A stretch of 26,555 nt of DNA from an uncultured Synergistia bacterium (GCA_937888925.1 CALARM010000877.1:1-26555); one strand, 5' to 3'. Shown: positions 15,561-25,027, numbered from the stretch's first letter. Made by a program: numbers and translations. The notes: a model not told the origin generated them from the letters alone.

Positions 15561-15866
15561 TTATTCGAAAGTAACACAGTAAATCTTATCGCTTAATGTT
15601 CCGAGAACATAGAGAATATAAGGGTCTATAAAGTAAAGTACTCTTACCTCTCCAGGGCTCAGGTAATCAGAATTATCTGTAGTTATACTAGAACCGCCAT
15701 AGTAGACATCTCCGCTATTATTTTTACTCGCTCTTATAATTAATATTTTTTTTGAAGAAGATGTTTCTGAAAGTCTCTGTGCTGTTGCAGTGATAGTCAC
15801 TTTCCAGTTGCTTACACTGTCTATCATGTATTTTGATGTTACTTCTTGAATTGAATGTAATTGCAT
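15561..15866 (-). CDS. Small beta-sheet phage structural protein
   Basis: A 101-aa protein with alternating strands: VTITATAQRLSETSSSKKIL, ASKNNSGDVYYGG, LSPGEVRVLYFIDP and YVLGTLSDKIYCVTF. This layout resembles small decoration or fibre-base proteins found in many phages, with the phrases N-S-G-D-V-Y-Y-G-G and L-S-P-G-E. AAGGAG lies seven bases before the ATG. It sits between the Hint-domain protein and the fibre, and could be an adaptor for the fibre. The family is recognised only by pattern. Confidence 0.6.
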   Translation of the reverse strand: MQLHSIQEVTSKYMIDSVSNWKVTITATAQRLSETSSSKKILIIRASKNNSGDVYYGGSSITTDNSDYLSPGEVRVLYFIDPYILYVLGTLSDKIYCVTFE

Positions 15867-15886
15867 ATTATCGCTCCTTTTTTAAA

Positions 15887-16603
15887 TTATCCTTTCGATG
15901 TCACATTATGTACCAGGCAATTATTCGCAAAATAATTACATGGACTTATCGAATCAAGGGAAAGATTATAAGTAATGGTTTTTTGGCATAAAACAAGTTC
16001 CTTTGAAATAATTTTTTCTTTGATTATTCCGTCATTGTTAAGCAGATATATGTAGTCATTTATCTGCTGTATCTGTTTATATTTGTTATTTCCCACGTAA
16101 AACGGATGATTTTTGGTTACCCTTACTCTTGAATTCTCAGTTTTTAAAACATAATACTCAGTTACTTTTTCACTTTCTTTATTATGAATCAAAAGTTTAT
16201 TCACTCGACACTGCACAATTTTCTTATTTTTTTCATCGTAACCAAGAACATAATCCCCTTCTTTAATTTTCTCAATTTCTATCTCACCTGTAATAGCTTT
16301 TACCATAGTTCCAGCAAGAAAACATGTAGGTATTTCATCGAACAAATCTAATTCTTCTTCAGGTTCCTGCAAGTCACTTTTCCCTATTATTTCCGTAGCT
16401 TGTTTATTTCCAATCGGTATATCAAGTAATACTGTTTGACCTTCTGAAAATTTTCTTTCGGTATCAAATGGATGAATACTGACCATACCATTAGACAAAT
16501 CATACAAATCATTTGTTCGCCTTCTTAGTATAGTAGCTTTATCTATATTTGATTTTTTGTATATCAAATCTTGATTTAATTTTGCAAGTGCCTGAATATC
16601 CAT
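15887..16603 (-). CDS. Tail protein with C-terminal self-cleaving Hint (BIL-type) domain
   Basis: A 238-aa protein from the ATG at 16603, which shares one base with the TAA of the upstream gene (TAATG). AAGGAG lies 11 bases before it; a TTG at 16636 is in frame but unsupported. Residues 1-93 are a polar, unrecognised part. Residues 94-233 form a Hint domain of mini-intein size: Cys94 in TCFLAGTMVKAITGE (block A), RVTKNHPFYVGNN with the TxxH-like block B, and the end CLVHN (His232-Asn233, block G). The residue after Asn is Val, followed by T-S-K-G, so there is no Ser/Thr/Cys nucleophile for ordinary splicing. This is the pattern of bacterial intein-like domains, which cleave at one or both ends. 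Self-processing of a tail component is expected. Confidence 0.8.
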   Translation of the reverse strand: MDIQALAKLNQDLIYKKSNIDKATILRRRTNDLYDLSNGMVSIHPFDTERKFSEGQTVLLDIPIGNKQATEIIGKSDLQEPEEELDLFDEIPTCFLAGTMVKAITGEIEIEKIKEGDYVLGYDEKNKKIVQCRVNKLLIHNKESEKVTEYYVLKTENSRVRVTKNHPFYVGNNKYKQIQQINDYIYLLNNDGIIKEKIISKELVLCQKTITYNLSLDSISPCNYFANNCLVHNVTSKG

Positions 16604-17475
16604 TAAGGAATAATCTCCTTTTTTGAAAATCGGCAAGATAAAATCATTTGAGTATCATTACAATTATTATTGAATATTACTCCATCTGTTATTGTCTTAC
16701 GCGGATTTAAATAAAGAATTGGTATATAAAGATTTATAGGTGTAAGAGGGACTAATTTATAATTCGGAACGATAGAAGGTTCATATTGATTATCTTTTCG
16801 AGAATCATATATTGCTTTATGTCCTATTCTTTTCGCATGATCTCTATCGGGAATGCAATTATTTCTTATATTCTGAAGTGAATCTATTTGTCTTTTATCA
16901 ATTTTATTCTTTAGGAAAGAACTTATGGAATGAATTTTAAAACCTTCATGTAATATTGTTTGCGTTTGTATCCATTTTTCTTCAGTTTGAACTGGAATTG
17001 TTTCCGTTATTGTATTTTCTATTACTGTCGGTGTTATTGAACCTCCTCCGGAAGTTGGCTCTTCGATTGGTGGTGTAACAACTGCAGGAGTTACTATTTT
17101 TTCAGGAGATGGAGGAGCTTCCGTATATGCAGTCCAGGCAATTCGTATATTTATTTCCCCATCTTTATAAGTATAATAGGTTATTTGCGTGCCTGTAAAA
17201 GTCGGATTATATATATGGGGTTCTTGTGATAATAATGTGTAATTATATTTTACTCCCCAGCAAGTTTGACTTCCGTCTGTTTCTGTATCGTATCCACCTG
17301 CACCGTTTGCTTTTACCGTCTGAATAAGCCTGCATGAACTTTCAAGTCCTTTCCCGCCTACTTTTGATACAGAAACACTATTTTTTAAAGCTTTTTGACC
17401 AAAGAAAAAAGTTTCTTCTTGATTTACTATATCGTTATTTGGATTTGTTTGAAAATTTACTGGATATTCGGGCAT
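16603..17475 (-). CDS. Phage tail protein with Pro/Gly-rich linker, unknown
   Basis: A 290-aa protein with no recognised family. Residues 1-118 contain beta strands and aromatic residues (CWGVKYNYTLL, TQITYYTYKDGEINIRIAW). Residues 119-156 are a Pro/Gly/Ser-rich linker (TPPIEEPTSGGGS). Residues 157-290 form a second domain ending in CRFSKKEIIP. The ATG has only a weak purine-rich site (GAAAGA). The stop codon overlaps the start of the Hint-domain gene, so the two proteins are made together. Position after the tail-hub genes suggests a baseplate or tail-tip part. Confidence 0.6.
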   Translation of the reverse strand: MPEYPVNFQTNPNNDIVNQEETFFFGQKALKNSVSVSKVGGKGLESSCRLIQTVKANGAGGYDTETDGSQTCWGVKYNYTLLSQEPHIYNPTFTGTQITYYTYKDGEINIRIAWTAYTEAPPSPEKIVTPAVVTPPIEEPTSGGGSITPTVIENTITETIPVQTEEKWIQTQTILHEGFKIHSISSFLKNKIDKRQIDSLQNIRNNCIPDRDHAKRIGHKAIYDSRKDNQYEPSIVPNYKLVPLTPINLYIPILYLNPRKTITDGVIFNNNCNDTQMILSCRFSKKEIIP

Positions 17476-17493
17476 AAAAAATTTTATCTTTCG

Positions 17494-19179
17494 TTAAAGT
17501 GGAATAGTATTATTTATATAAATAATATTATCCCATAAAATTACAAATTGATTCCCATCATCGTACAATTCTTTATTAGCATTATATTGTTCTATTGTTT
17601 TTGGATATGTAAGGGCAGTAAGGGCAAGTCCACTTCCCATTAATTTACTTAAGGTAAATCCAATTATATCGTTTTTCGCAGGATTTGGTGTATTACTGTA
17701 TGGATTTAAAATAACAGGAGACCACACGATAGGCGGAGCTGGTTGTGGCGGTATAATCGGTGTAACTGGCGGAGTAGTATCTGCTGCAGGAGTTGCCGGA
17801 GGAGTTGCCGGAGTTTGCAATGTGTAAGTATAAGCTGTTACAGTTTCATGAACTACTCGAATCCCATTTATTTTATTGAGATTTAAGATTTTAGGTATCG
17901 GATTTTCCTCACGAATAAGAATAGGAGTTAAATTATATTCAGGTTCTGAAATTTCATTTTCAAGAATACAATCTTGAATTCTCAGGGTGAATTTTTCATC
18001 CATTATAGCCAAAGCGTTCAGTTCTCTATCTATATATCCATTTGCGTTAACTATAGGATCCCAATTCATTACAGGCATAATCATAAAATTTGCTGGAATT
18101 GCATCAAAAATATTTCTTTTTAAAATTTCTATTACCGTAAGGTCTTGGGTCTGTATTGGTGCATAAACTAAAAAATCGGTAAATTGCATATCTACGTTTA
18201 TGTAATCCTTGGGAATATCTTCCGTTTGAATGTTTATTATTCTTTTTAATAAACCGTTGTCTCCGTTAATGATTTCTTTTGATCCCATTGGGTTTCTTAA
18301 TACTACTGGAATTTCAAAATTTTCAATAAGATTACTATTTACTGTAACATGCCTTGTGTCTTCATCCAAAGAAAATCCGGAAGTAACCTGCTGGCAATTA
18401 ATATAAAATTCGCTATTTTTATTTCTATCATAATAAAAATTTGTAAGAGTAATAGAAAGATAAGTATCGTCATCATTTCTCACAAGAGCTTCTTCAAAGC
18501 AATACGATGGACATAACTCTTCTCCAGTTTCAGAATCCTTCCAGGAGGGTACTCTGTAAAGATACTCACAAGGACAGTCAATTAATGAGATAGTAAGTAG
18601 ATCAGTTCCACTTACTCCACCGGGAATTATCACAAACTGAGGGAATAAAATATACCTTATTGCATCATCGCAAATGAAAACCTTTTCTATTGCTATAAAT
18701 TTTCTTGTATTTCTTTCAGGGCTCCATATACCTTCCTGTATTAAATTCCCAAATTTTGGTTCATCTGGATTTGTATATTTTCCGTCATTATTTTTTAACT
18801 GTATTTGGCAGGTAATAGGAGTATCGGCGAACCAGATCATACTTGAAACAGAAATTAAATCTTCATAAGGAACAGGGTAAGCTTCTCCAATATCAGGACA
18901 AACAATATAAACATTATCTGCGAATGTTGCTTGTAATTCTTCTGGAGAAGAAACTTCCATAGTTTTAAAACTGGGAAGATAATTTCCTTTGATAAAATTA
19001 CACTTCATCTGAATATATCCGAATTCTGGAAGTTCTGTTTTTGCAAAATCTACATATAAAGGTATATTATTCCGACTCTCGGCTCTATTTGTAAAATTAC
19101 AATATCCGAGAAGATAATCAGAACCTACAAGATTTGTGAAATTGCAATGCATTATTATCCCTGATAAAGTTTCAGGCAT
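17494..19179 (-). CDS. Large tail-tip/hub-like phage protein
   Basis: About 561 aa from the ATG at 19179, with AGGTG six bases upstream. A GTG at 19188 is in frame but overlaps the upstream stop. Residues 100-200 have the order SSMIWFADTPITCQIQLKN, WSPERNTRKFIAIEKVFI and YILFPQFVIIPGGVSG. This is a beta-rich pattern like the phage tail-associated domains that measure out a hub around the tail tip, but I cannot name a family. A Pro/Ala-rich linker follows at about 455-490 (TPATPPATPAADTTPP), then a short C-terminal domain. It lies among the tail-tip genes downstream of the tape measure, where hub proteins sit in tailed phages. Confidence 0.55.
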   Translation of the reverse strand: MPETLSGIIMHCNFTNLVGSDYLLGYCNFTNRAESRNNIPLYVDFAKTELPEFGYIQMKCNFIKGNYLPSFKTMEVSSPEELQATFADNVYIVCPDIGEAYPVPYEDLISVSSMIWFADTPITCQIQLKNNDGKYTNPDEPKFGNLIQEGIWSPERNTRKFIAIEKVFICDDAIRYILFPQFVIIPGGVSGTDLLTISLIDCPCEYLYRVPSWKDSETGEELCPSYCFEEALVRNDDDTYLSITLTNFYYDRNKNSEFYINCQQVTSGFSLDEDTRHVTVNSNLIENFEIPVVLRNPMGSKEIINGDNGLLKRIINIQTEDIPKDYINVDMQFTDFLVYAPIQTQDLTVIEILKRNIFDAIPANFMIMPVMNWDPIVNANGYIDRELNALAIMDEKFTLRIQDCILENEISEPEYNLTPILIREENPIPKILNLNKINGIRVVHETVTAYTYTLQTPATPPATPAADTTPPVTPIIPPQPAPPIVWSPVILNPYSNTPNPAKNDIIGFTLSKLMGSGLALTALTYPKTIEQYNANKELYDDGNQFVILWDNIIYINNTIPL

Positions 19180-19180
19180 T

Positions 19181-20458
19181 TTATACACCTACATAATAAG
19201 AATTTATTGCCGCCGAATTTGAATTTAAATTAATATCATGCGGCGGTGCGACTCTAATGTAATGTGCTGCTACAACCCCGGCATTTAAATTACCAAGTAA
19301 TAGATCTGAATTTTGGTAATCTCCAGGATCGTCTCCATCCGGAAGAGCATAATCTAAATGTTTCAGCATTTCTGTTATTTGAATAGTTGTACTCATGGCC
19401 GAAGTTATTCCGGGATTAAACCTTAAATCCATACCCTGAATAACATAATAATGAGGAGTTGACCCATCTGGCAGTATATACGTAGCTTCCCCTGGCGTTC
19501 CACCATCTATTGTTACCTGAAGTTGATTAGAAGCAAGATAAGTTAATACATAAGTATGAGCCTGTGGAAGTTTATACTGGTAAGCTGCTACAAGTTCATC
19601 ACCTGCTCCTCTCGGATCTGAATTAAAGGATACTTTCCCTTTATTGCAATAAATAAAGACCTGGGAAGAAATAGGAGTATATTCAGGCACGGAAGATTTT
19701 ATATAAAAAGTAGGCTGGCCGAAAAGAAAATGGTAAGGGAAAGAAAAAAATCCACAAGGTTGATAATCTCCTACTGCTGGAGTTGTTACACCAGTACATC
19801 CTATTATTAACCAAAACATTTTTTCAGGAGTATAATGACCTGGTTCTATTTCGCAGTTATTTTTTTTCCAGAGAGATTGAGTTACTGAACCTAAAAAGAG
19901 ATTACCTGAACCAGTTAAATTCGAAGTTCCATCTGTAGAATCCACAGGTAAATCAGCCCACGCAGAGCCACTAAATATTTTCTTATAAAGGCCAGTATAG
20001 CTTCCAGGCGTTGCAAGAGTAAATTTTATAGCTCTTAAAATATCATTAAATCCAACACAAAGAATTTCAGAGGGAGAAGTAGGAAAATTTATTGAACTTC
20101 CTGTTTGTTCTACAAATACAGTCCCATTCCAAGTATAACATTTTTCTTTTGCTGTTATTTCAGTCAACACAGCATCAGCACTTTCTTTTGCTACAACAGT
20201 AGTTTGAAAATTTCCGTTTACATCCCTCCTTATTATTGCTGCAGATTTTAAAGGGAAACTTCCCGAAGGAGAATTTGTAAATCCATTGTTTTTTGGTGCA
20301 GGCCAATATCGAGCGTAAATATCGGTTACAATACGAGATAAATCATTTAAGCATCCGAATTTATGACTTTCTTCCTGTCCTCCATCTATATCCCCAAAAT
20401 TATAAGTTTGCAAAGGTGTTACTTGATCTTCATCTGTTAAAACTAAATAATTACTCAT
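19181..20458 (-). CDS. Phage structural protein, unknown, tail-tip region
   Basis: A 425-aa Gly/Thr/Pro/Tyr-rich, beta-type protein with no signal or membrane helix. It has phrases such as YTWNGTVFVEQTGSS, LQVTIDGGTPGEATY and NLTGSGNLFLGS, typical of phage receptor or baseplate proteins. AAAGGAGAAC precedes the ATG. Its stop is one base from the start of the next gene. It probably forms part of the tail tip or baseplate. Family not recognised. Confidence 0.6.
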   Translation of the reverse strand: MSNYLVLTDEDQVTPLQTYNFGDIDGGQEESHKFGCLNDLSRIVTDIYARYWPAPKNNGFTNSPSGSFPLKSAAIIRRDVNGNFQTTVVAKESADAVLTEITAKEKCYTWNGTVFVEQTGSSINFPTSPSEILCVGFNDILRAIKFTLATPGSYTGLYKKIFSGSAWADLPVDSTDGTSNLTGSGNLFLGSVTQSLWKKNNCEIEPGHYTPEKMFWLIIGCTGVTTPAVGDYQPCGFFSFPYHFLFGQPTFYIKSSVPEYTPISSQVFIYCNKGKVSFNSDPRGAGDELVAAYQYKLPQAHTYVLTYLASNQLQVTIDGGTPGEATYILPDGSTPHYYVIQGMDLRFNPGITSAMSTTIQITEMLKHLDYALPDGDDPGDYQNSDLLLGNLNAGVVAAHYIRVAPPHDINLNSNSAAINSYYVGV

Positions 20459-20470
20459 ATTTGTTCTCCT

Positions 20471-20887
20471 TTAAATTGTTAACTTAAAACTATATCTAAC
20501 ATCTGTAGGTTCATTTGGATTTGTAATGTTAATACCTCCACCCATTACAAAAGTGGAATCAGGCGAAGAAATACTCCCTGTGTATAAAGTTTTACCGATA
20601 GGATCGTATAATTTTACTTTTCCTTCTTTAATTAAAGCTTCTATTTCAAGATATTTTTCTTTTGCGCAAAAACCAGATATTGTGTAATCAGATCCAGTGT
20701 TATCAGCTCCACGGTCATCTATTGTTGTAATAGGCTTTACAAGTTTTATCCCATCGAAGCCCCATGCAGAAGTATAAGTTTTAACGAATTTCTTAATCTT
20801 CGGTGAAACCGGGTAAGTATCAGGAGGAAGATCTAAAGTTACCTTATTCGCGTTATTCAAATCTGTGAAATACCATTCATTACTCAT
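20471..20887 (-). CDS. Small phage tail protein downstream of tape measure
   Basis: A 138-aa protein of mixed alpha/beta pattern, for example WYFTDLNNANKVTLDLPPD, ISGFCAKEKYLEIEALIK and KVKLYDPIGKTLYTG. The mention of a positional module (GFCAKEKYLEIEALIKEGK) and a final strand (RYSFKLTI) resembles small tail-tube-capping or distal-tail proteins. I cannot place it in a family. GGAG precedes the ATG by about 11 bases. It is the first gene after the tape measure, where tail-completion or distal-tail proteins are usual. Confidence 0.6.
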   Translation of the reverse strand: MSNEWYFTDLNNANKVTLDLPPDTYPVSPKIKKFVKTYTSAWGFDGIKLVKPITTIDDRGADNTGSDYTISGFCAKEKYLEIEALIKEGKVKLYDPIGKTLYTGSISSPDSTFVMGGGINITNPNEPTDVRYSFKLTI

Positions 20888-20905
20888 CGAGATTTCTCCA
20901 TTATA

Positions 20906-23900
20906 TTAAGTTAATATTAAATTATTGTATCCAGGATAAGAGGAAACATTAGCCTGTAAATCACTGGCAGAGCGTTGAATTGCCGGGCTTGCCGGAACAT
21001 TATTACCAATACTATAATTATTATTTATCACAGTTCCGCCTGTGCCTTGCCCATATCCAAAACCATTCGCACCTCGATCCCATCCTTGAGAGCTTCTACT
21101 CGCGCCATAGTTATCATTAATTGAAGATGGAATTGTTACTTTACTTTGAGAATTAAAATAATTAGCTATTTCTTTATCTTTGTCCGTCAAATTTCCCCTA
21201 CCAACTCCGTAACCTTCGCCTACCATAGAGTTTTTCACCGCATTAGAGTAATCATCAAAATGACCATATCCGCCTTCAGGAGCAGAACTAAGGAGACCTG
21301 AAAAGGCTTCTTCTACGCTCATGAAATTTCCAGTGCTTCCGTATGGATTTTGTCCGGCCGTAATATTACCAATATTTGACATAGTTTTTGTTAGTTCCGT
21401 AGCTTGTTTATTTGTTTCCTGAAGTCCTGCGTTCATTTTGTTTACTGAATTTGTTGCATTATTTGTAGCGGAAGAAAAACCATCTATATTTGTTTTTATT
21501 TCAGATGTTGTTTTTTTTGTAGAATCTAATATTTGATTATAGGCTTTTACTTTTGTTTTTTCTTCTTCCGATAGACTTGGATATCCTGATGTTCTGGCTT
21601 TTTCTAAAATAGGAGTTATATAGGTATCCCAGGCTTTTTTATAAGCTTGCTTGTAATTATCTACTTCTTTTTCTGCCGCTTCTTTTGATATAAGCCCTCT
21701 TTTTACAAGTACATCTTCATAAGCCTGAAGATTTGCTATTTCTTGATTGTAAAGCTGTATAGATTTATTTAAAAGTCCAGCATATTCATTATTTAATGCC
21801 TCCAGGGCAGATTTATCTTTAAGGTAAGTGCTTAAAATTTCTCTCTCCTTATCTGACAAATACTGCCCTGTTTCCAATTTTGCCTTTAGCTGTTCTCCTT
21901 GGACTGCCTCAGAATCTACAAGACCTTGCTGAATAGAAACTTTATAATTCAAAAGGTCAATTTCTTTCTGATAATTTTGCAAAGAAGTAGCTTTGCTATC
22001 TCCTATTTTCAATTCGCTTTTATATATTTCTTCGTATAAAGAAAGCTCTTCTCTTACTGCATTTTTCCTATCAGCTTCAATAGCTTTTTGTTCTCGTATC
22101 TGTTCTTTTTCATATTCTGCTGCTAATTTTCTCCGTTCTTTTTCTTGTTTTTCTGCCTCTTGATCTGCTTTTTTCTGTTCGGTTATTCGTTTATTCTGTA
22201 TAGTTTTTAATTCTTCTGAATAAGAATTTTCTAATTGCAACCAGAGTTTCTTATTATTTTGTTCTGTTATTCCATACTCGGTTTCATATTGTTTAATGGC
22301 AGTGAAATAGTCTTGCTGTGTTATTTCTCCATCCCTGAGAGAAATTTTTAAATCTTTAAGGAATAAATTAAGATTATTTTGCCTTTCCGATTGAAGTCTC
22401 TTCTCTTCTTGTAGTGCTTTTGTAGCATTTTGTTTTTTTCCTGTTTCTATTTTCTCTTCTGTAGTTGCAATCTCTTTATCAATTTCAAGAATTTGCATCT
22501 CAGTTAATTGATATTGCTGTTTAAAATTTTCCAAATTTGCAATTTGATCACTGTAATTCTGTTTTTTTGTATCTGTTAAAAGCCCCTGTCTTTTTAATTC
22601 TTCTTGTAAATCTTGCTCTAAAATAGGGCTTCCTATTCCCTGGCCTGCAGAGGCTTTGCCTTTTGCTATGTATGCATCCGTAGCATCATATATACCCTGT
22701 TTCTCTTCCCGTAATTTATCTATTATACTTTGCTCGTTATTTACAACTTCCTTTTGTGCCGCTAATTGGCCTTCGTAAACTTTTAATTTCGGATCCCCAT
22801 AATAAGTATTGTCTATTAATTCTTTTAATCGTGCCTCTTCTTTCAAAGCCTCCTCTTTTTTCCTTTGATGAGTTTGTTCTTCCGTGGCGAGAGCTTTTGT
22901 GAGGTCAATTAACTTTTTCTGCCCATTTTCCTCATTTAAAATATTTTCAAAACCTTTTGCTCTCGCCTGGTTATAAGCCTCCTGGGCAGAAGTAATTCCA
23001 GGAAAATCGGTTTTTAATTTTTCTATAGCTTTTGCCTGGGCATCCAAGGCATTTTCCATATCTTTTTTAGGAAGTTCTTCAACAGCTTTTTTGTAATCAT
23101 AAGTCCATTTTACAAGTAATAATCCCGCCGCCACAGCCGCAGAAATCAATACAGGGATAACTGCAATTGTAGCGGCAAAAGTAGCAATCTCTACTCCTAT
23201 TGCCGTAAAAGTAGCTCCAAGGCCAGTCCATATTACTCCGAGTCCAGCCGCCGCAGTAGAAGCTCCCGTAAATGTAACTATTAAACTTCCAATACTCGCA
23301 ATAGTAGAAGCTATATAAAGACCTGCTCCAACAAGCGCTCCACCTATAGCAGTTACGCCAATAACAACTGCACTCGCAGAAATAGCAAGTTTTTTATTTT
23401 CTTCAGCCCATGAATTGTAATATTTTATTATATCTACTATAGTTTTATTTAAAGTTATCATTAATGGAATTAATTCTTTGCCAACTTCCTTTCTTAAATC
23501 CCCTGTAATTTTATTGTATTCCATAGTAGATTTTGTTAATTCTGTATATTCACCCCTTTGTTCTTTCATCCAGGCAATAACAGCCTGTTTTGTTTTTAAA
23601 TCATCTTTATCGAGTTCCCCAGAGGATAAAACTACAGCGCCATATTCAGCTAAAACTTCTTTTGTTGCTCCATACTGAGAGGCTAATTGCTGTAATCCGC
23701 CTCTCACTCCTGAAAGAGATTTTATTACTACATCAGAAGGGGTTGTTATGTTTTCTTGATGTGACTGTGCAAATTGAGCTAAAACAGGAAGAGTTTCCTT
23801 AATATCAACTTTGAATTTAACCATTTCAGCGCCGACTTTGATAATATCGTCATCATCAAGTAATGGCGCACTATCTGAAAATTCTTTTATTTGCTTTAAA

Positions 23901-24421
23901 GCTTGCTCTGCTTCGCCTGTAGATTTTGTAAGATTTTTAATTTCTTGTTCAAAGTGTTTACCCTCTTCGGCTTCACTTATAAAGTCCTTTCCGAGTTCTG
24001 TTAATCTTTCTGAAATTTGAACAAAAGACTCTCCGATTTCCTTTAATTTATCTATAGTGGCTCCATCAGCTATTTTTTTTAAATTTTCTGCCGCTTCTTT
24101 ACCAGCTATTCCTGTATCTTTTAAAATTACTTCAGATGTTGAAAGTTCTCCACCCATCTGATTTAGTTTGCCACTAAGTTCGGTAGAAGTTTTTTCTACT
24201 TGCCGAATAGTATCATTCCATTCTTTGGTAACTTTCTCGGTTTCAGTGATAGCTTTATCCATTTGATTTAATTGAGTCACTAAAGATTGAATTTCTGATT
24301 TTACTTTAGGATCGGGGCTTGTCTTCGAAAGAGTTTCAAGGTTTGCTTTAATTTTTTCTAATTCAGCTTTTGCTTGCGCTGCATCTATATCTATTTGTAA
24401 AGATAATGCCATGTTTGACAT
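20906..24421 (-). CDS. Tail tape measure protein
   Basis: A 1171-aa protein, the longest in the phage part. Residues 1-165 are coiled coil (AKAELEKIKANLETLSK), and residues 166-330 are a helical phage minor-tail-type module. About 342-445 form a very hydrophobic Ala/Gly/Ile-rich region with several possible membrane helices (SASAVVIGVTAIGGALVGAG). Residues 450-1000 are a long Lys/Glu/Gln-rich coiled coil, and the C-terminus is Gly/Asn/Ser-rich. This is the standard build of tape measures, which set tail length and enter the host membrane at DNA injection. By the usual rule of about 0.15 nm per residue the tail would be near 175 nm (inference). The ATG follows the previous gene's TAA directly, with a GGGGTGAT site. 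Confidence 0.88.
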   Translation of the reverse strand: MSNMALSLQIDIDAAQAKAELEKIKANLETLSKTSPDPKVKSEIQSLVTQLNQMDKAITETEKVTKEWNDTIRQVEKTSTELSGKLNQMGGELSTSEVILKDTGIAGKEAAENLKKIADGATIDKLKEIGESFVQISERLTELGKDFISEAEEGKHFEQEIKNLTKSTGEAEQALKQIKEFSDSAPLLDDDDIIKVGAEMVKFKVDIKETLPVLAQFAQSHQENITTPSDVVIKSLSGVRGGLQQLASQYGATKEVLAEYGAVVLSSGELDKDDLKTKQAVIAWMKEQRGEYTELTKSTMEYNKITGDLRKEVGKELIPLMITLNKTIVDIIKYYNSWAEENKKLAISASAVVIGVTAIGGALVGAGLYIASTIASIGSLIVTFTGASTAAAGLGVIWTGLGATFTAIGVEIATFAATIAVIPVLISAAVAAGLLLVKWTYDYKKAVEELPKKDMENALDAQAKAIEKLKTDFPGITSAQEAYNQARAKGFENILNEENGQKKLIDLTKALATEEQTHQRKKEEALKEEARLKELIDNTYYGDPKLKVYEGQLAAQKEVVNNEQSIIDKLREEKQGIYDATDAYIAKGKASAGQGIGSPILEQDLQEELKRQGLLTDTKKQNYSDQIANLENFKQQYQLTEMQILEIDKEIATTEEKIETGKKQNATKALQEEKRLQSERQNNLNLFLKDLKISLRDGEITQQDYFTAIKQYETEYGITEQNNKKLWLQLENSYSEELKTIQNKRITEQKKADQEAEKQEKERRKLAAEYEKEQIREQKAIEADRKNAVREELSLYEEIYKSELKIGDSKATSLQNYQKEIDLLNYKVSIQQGLVDSEAVQGEQLKAKLETGQYLSDKEREILSTYLKDKSALEALNNEYAGLLNKSIQLYNQEIANLQAYEDVLVKRGLISKEAAEKEVDNYKQAYKKAWDTYITPILEKARTSGYPSLSEEEKTKVKAYNQILDSTKKTTSEIKTNIDGFSSATNNATNSVNKMNAGLQETNKQATELTKTMSNIGNITAGQNPYGSTGNFMSVEEAFSGLLSSAPEGGYGHFDDYSNAVKNSMVGEGYGVGRGNLTDKDKEIANYFNSQSKVTIPSSINDNYGASRSSQGWDRGANGFGYGQGTGGTVINNNYSIGNNVPASPAIQRSASDLQANVSSYPGYNNLILT

Positions 24422-25003
24422 TTAATTCATCACCCCCTGAAATTTTAATTTCTTTAAATCATCTAATGAGATAGGAGGTTTTTCCCCTGTTTCTAAATTT
24501 CCAAAATCAGAGAGAGAAGATTTATCTTTCCCATTATAAAGTTTGAAATTTAAATCGTTTAAGGCATGAAATAATTCATAAATAGATTGACGAGAGTAAG
24601 TATTTACAACTTCGTTAAAACTTCCAATATTATCTCTATTCAAAAGAAAAATTCTATCGGTAAAACTTATCTTAATTGACTTTCCAGAATAATGTTTTAT
24701 TGGAAGTGAAACAGGTGAATTTATTCGTTTACATGCCTCTAAAATTAAATTTTTATCATTTTCCGTAAGACGTTCTAATTCTTTGAATTTATCAGTAAAT
24801 GAGTTATAAATATCTAAATCATCAGCAATAAACGCTTGCGGGTAAAGAATAAAGGAAACTCGAATATTTATATTTTTATAAGCTATTTTACTAATATAAT
24901 AAAATTCTTGATAATAAGTAAATTCTTTTACCATGAAGAATTTTACAGAGGTTTGCACTCCTTCTGTTCTTAAGATTATATTAGGTTCAAAAATTTCTTT
25001 CAT
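24422..25003 (-). CDS. Protein in tail-assembly-chaperone position
   Basis: A 193-aa soluble protein with mixed helices and strands (YYISKIAYKNINIRVSFIL, FKELERLTENDKNLILEA). It sits between tail tube and tape measure, where tail assembly chaperones are encoded in most long-tailed phages. The C-terminal part (KPPISLDDLKKLKFQG) is acidic and Pro-rich. No second overlapping frame of useful length follows, so the common -1 frameshifted pair is not apparent. The role is inferred from position only. Confidence 0.6.
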   Translation of the reverse strand: MKEIFEPNIILRTEGVQTSVKFFMVKEFTYYQEFYYISKIAYKNINIRVSFILYPQAFIADDLDIYNSFTDKFKELERLTENDKNLILEACKRINSPVSLPIKHYSGKSIKISFTDRIFLLNRDNIGSFNEVVNTYSRQSIYELFHALNDLNFKLYNGKDKSSLSDFGNLETGEKPPISLDDLKKLKFQGVMN

Positions 25004-25027
25004 AATATTCGAGCTTCCCTTTCATTT

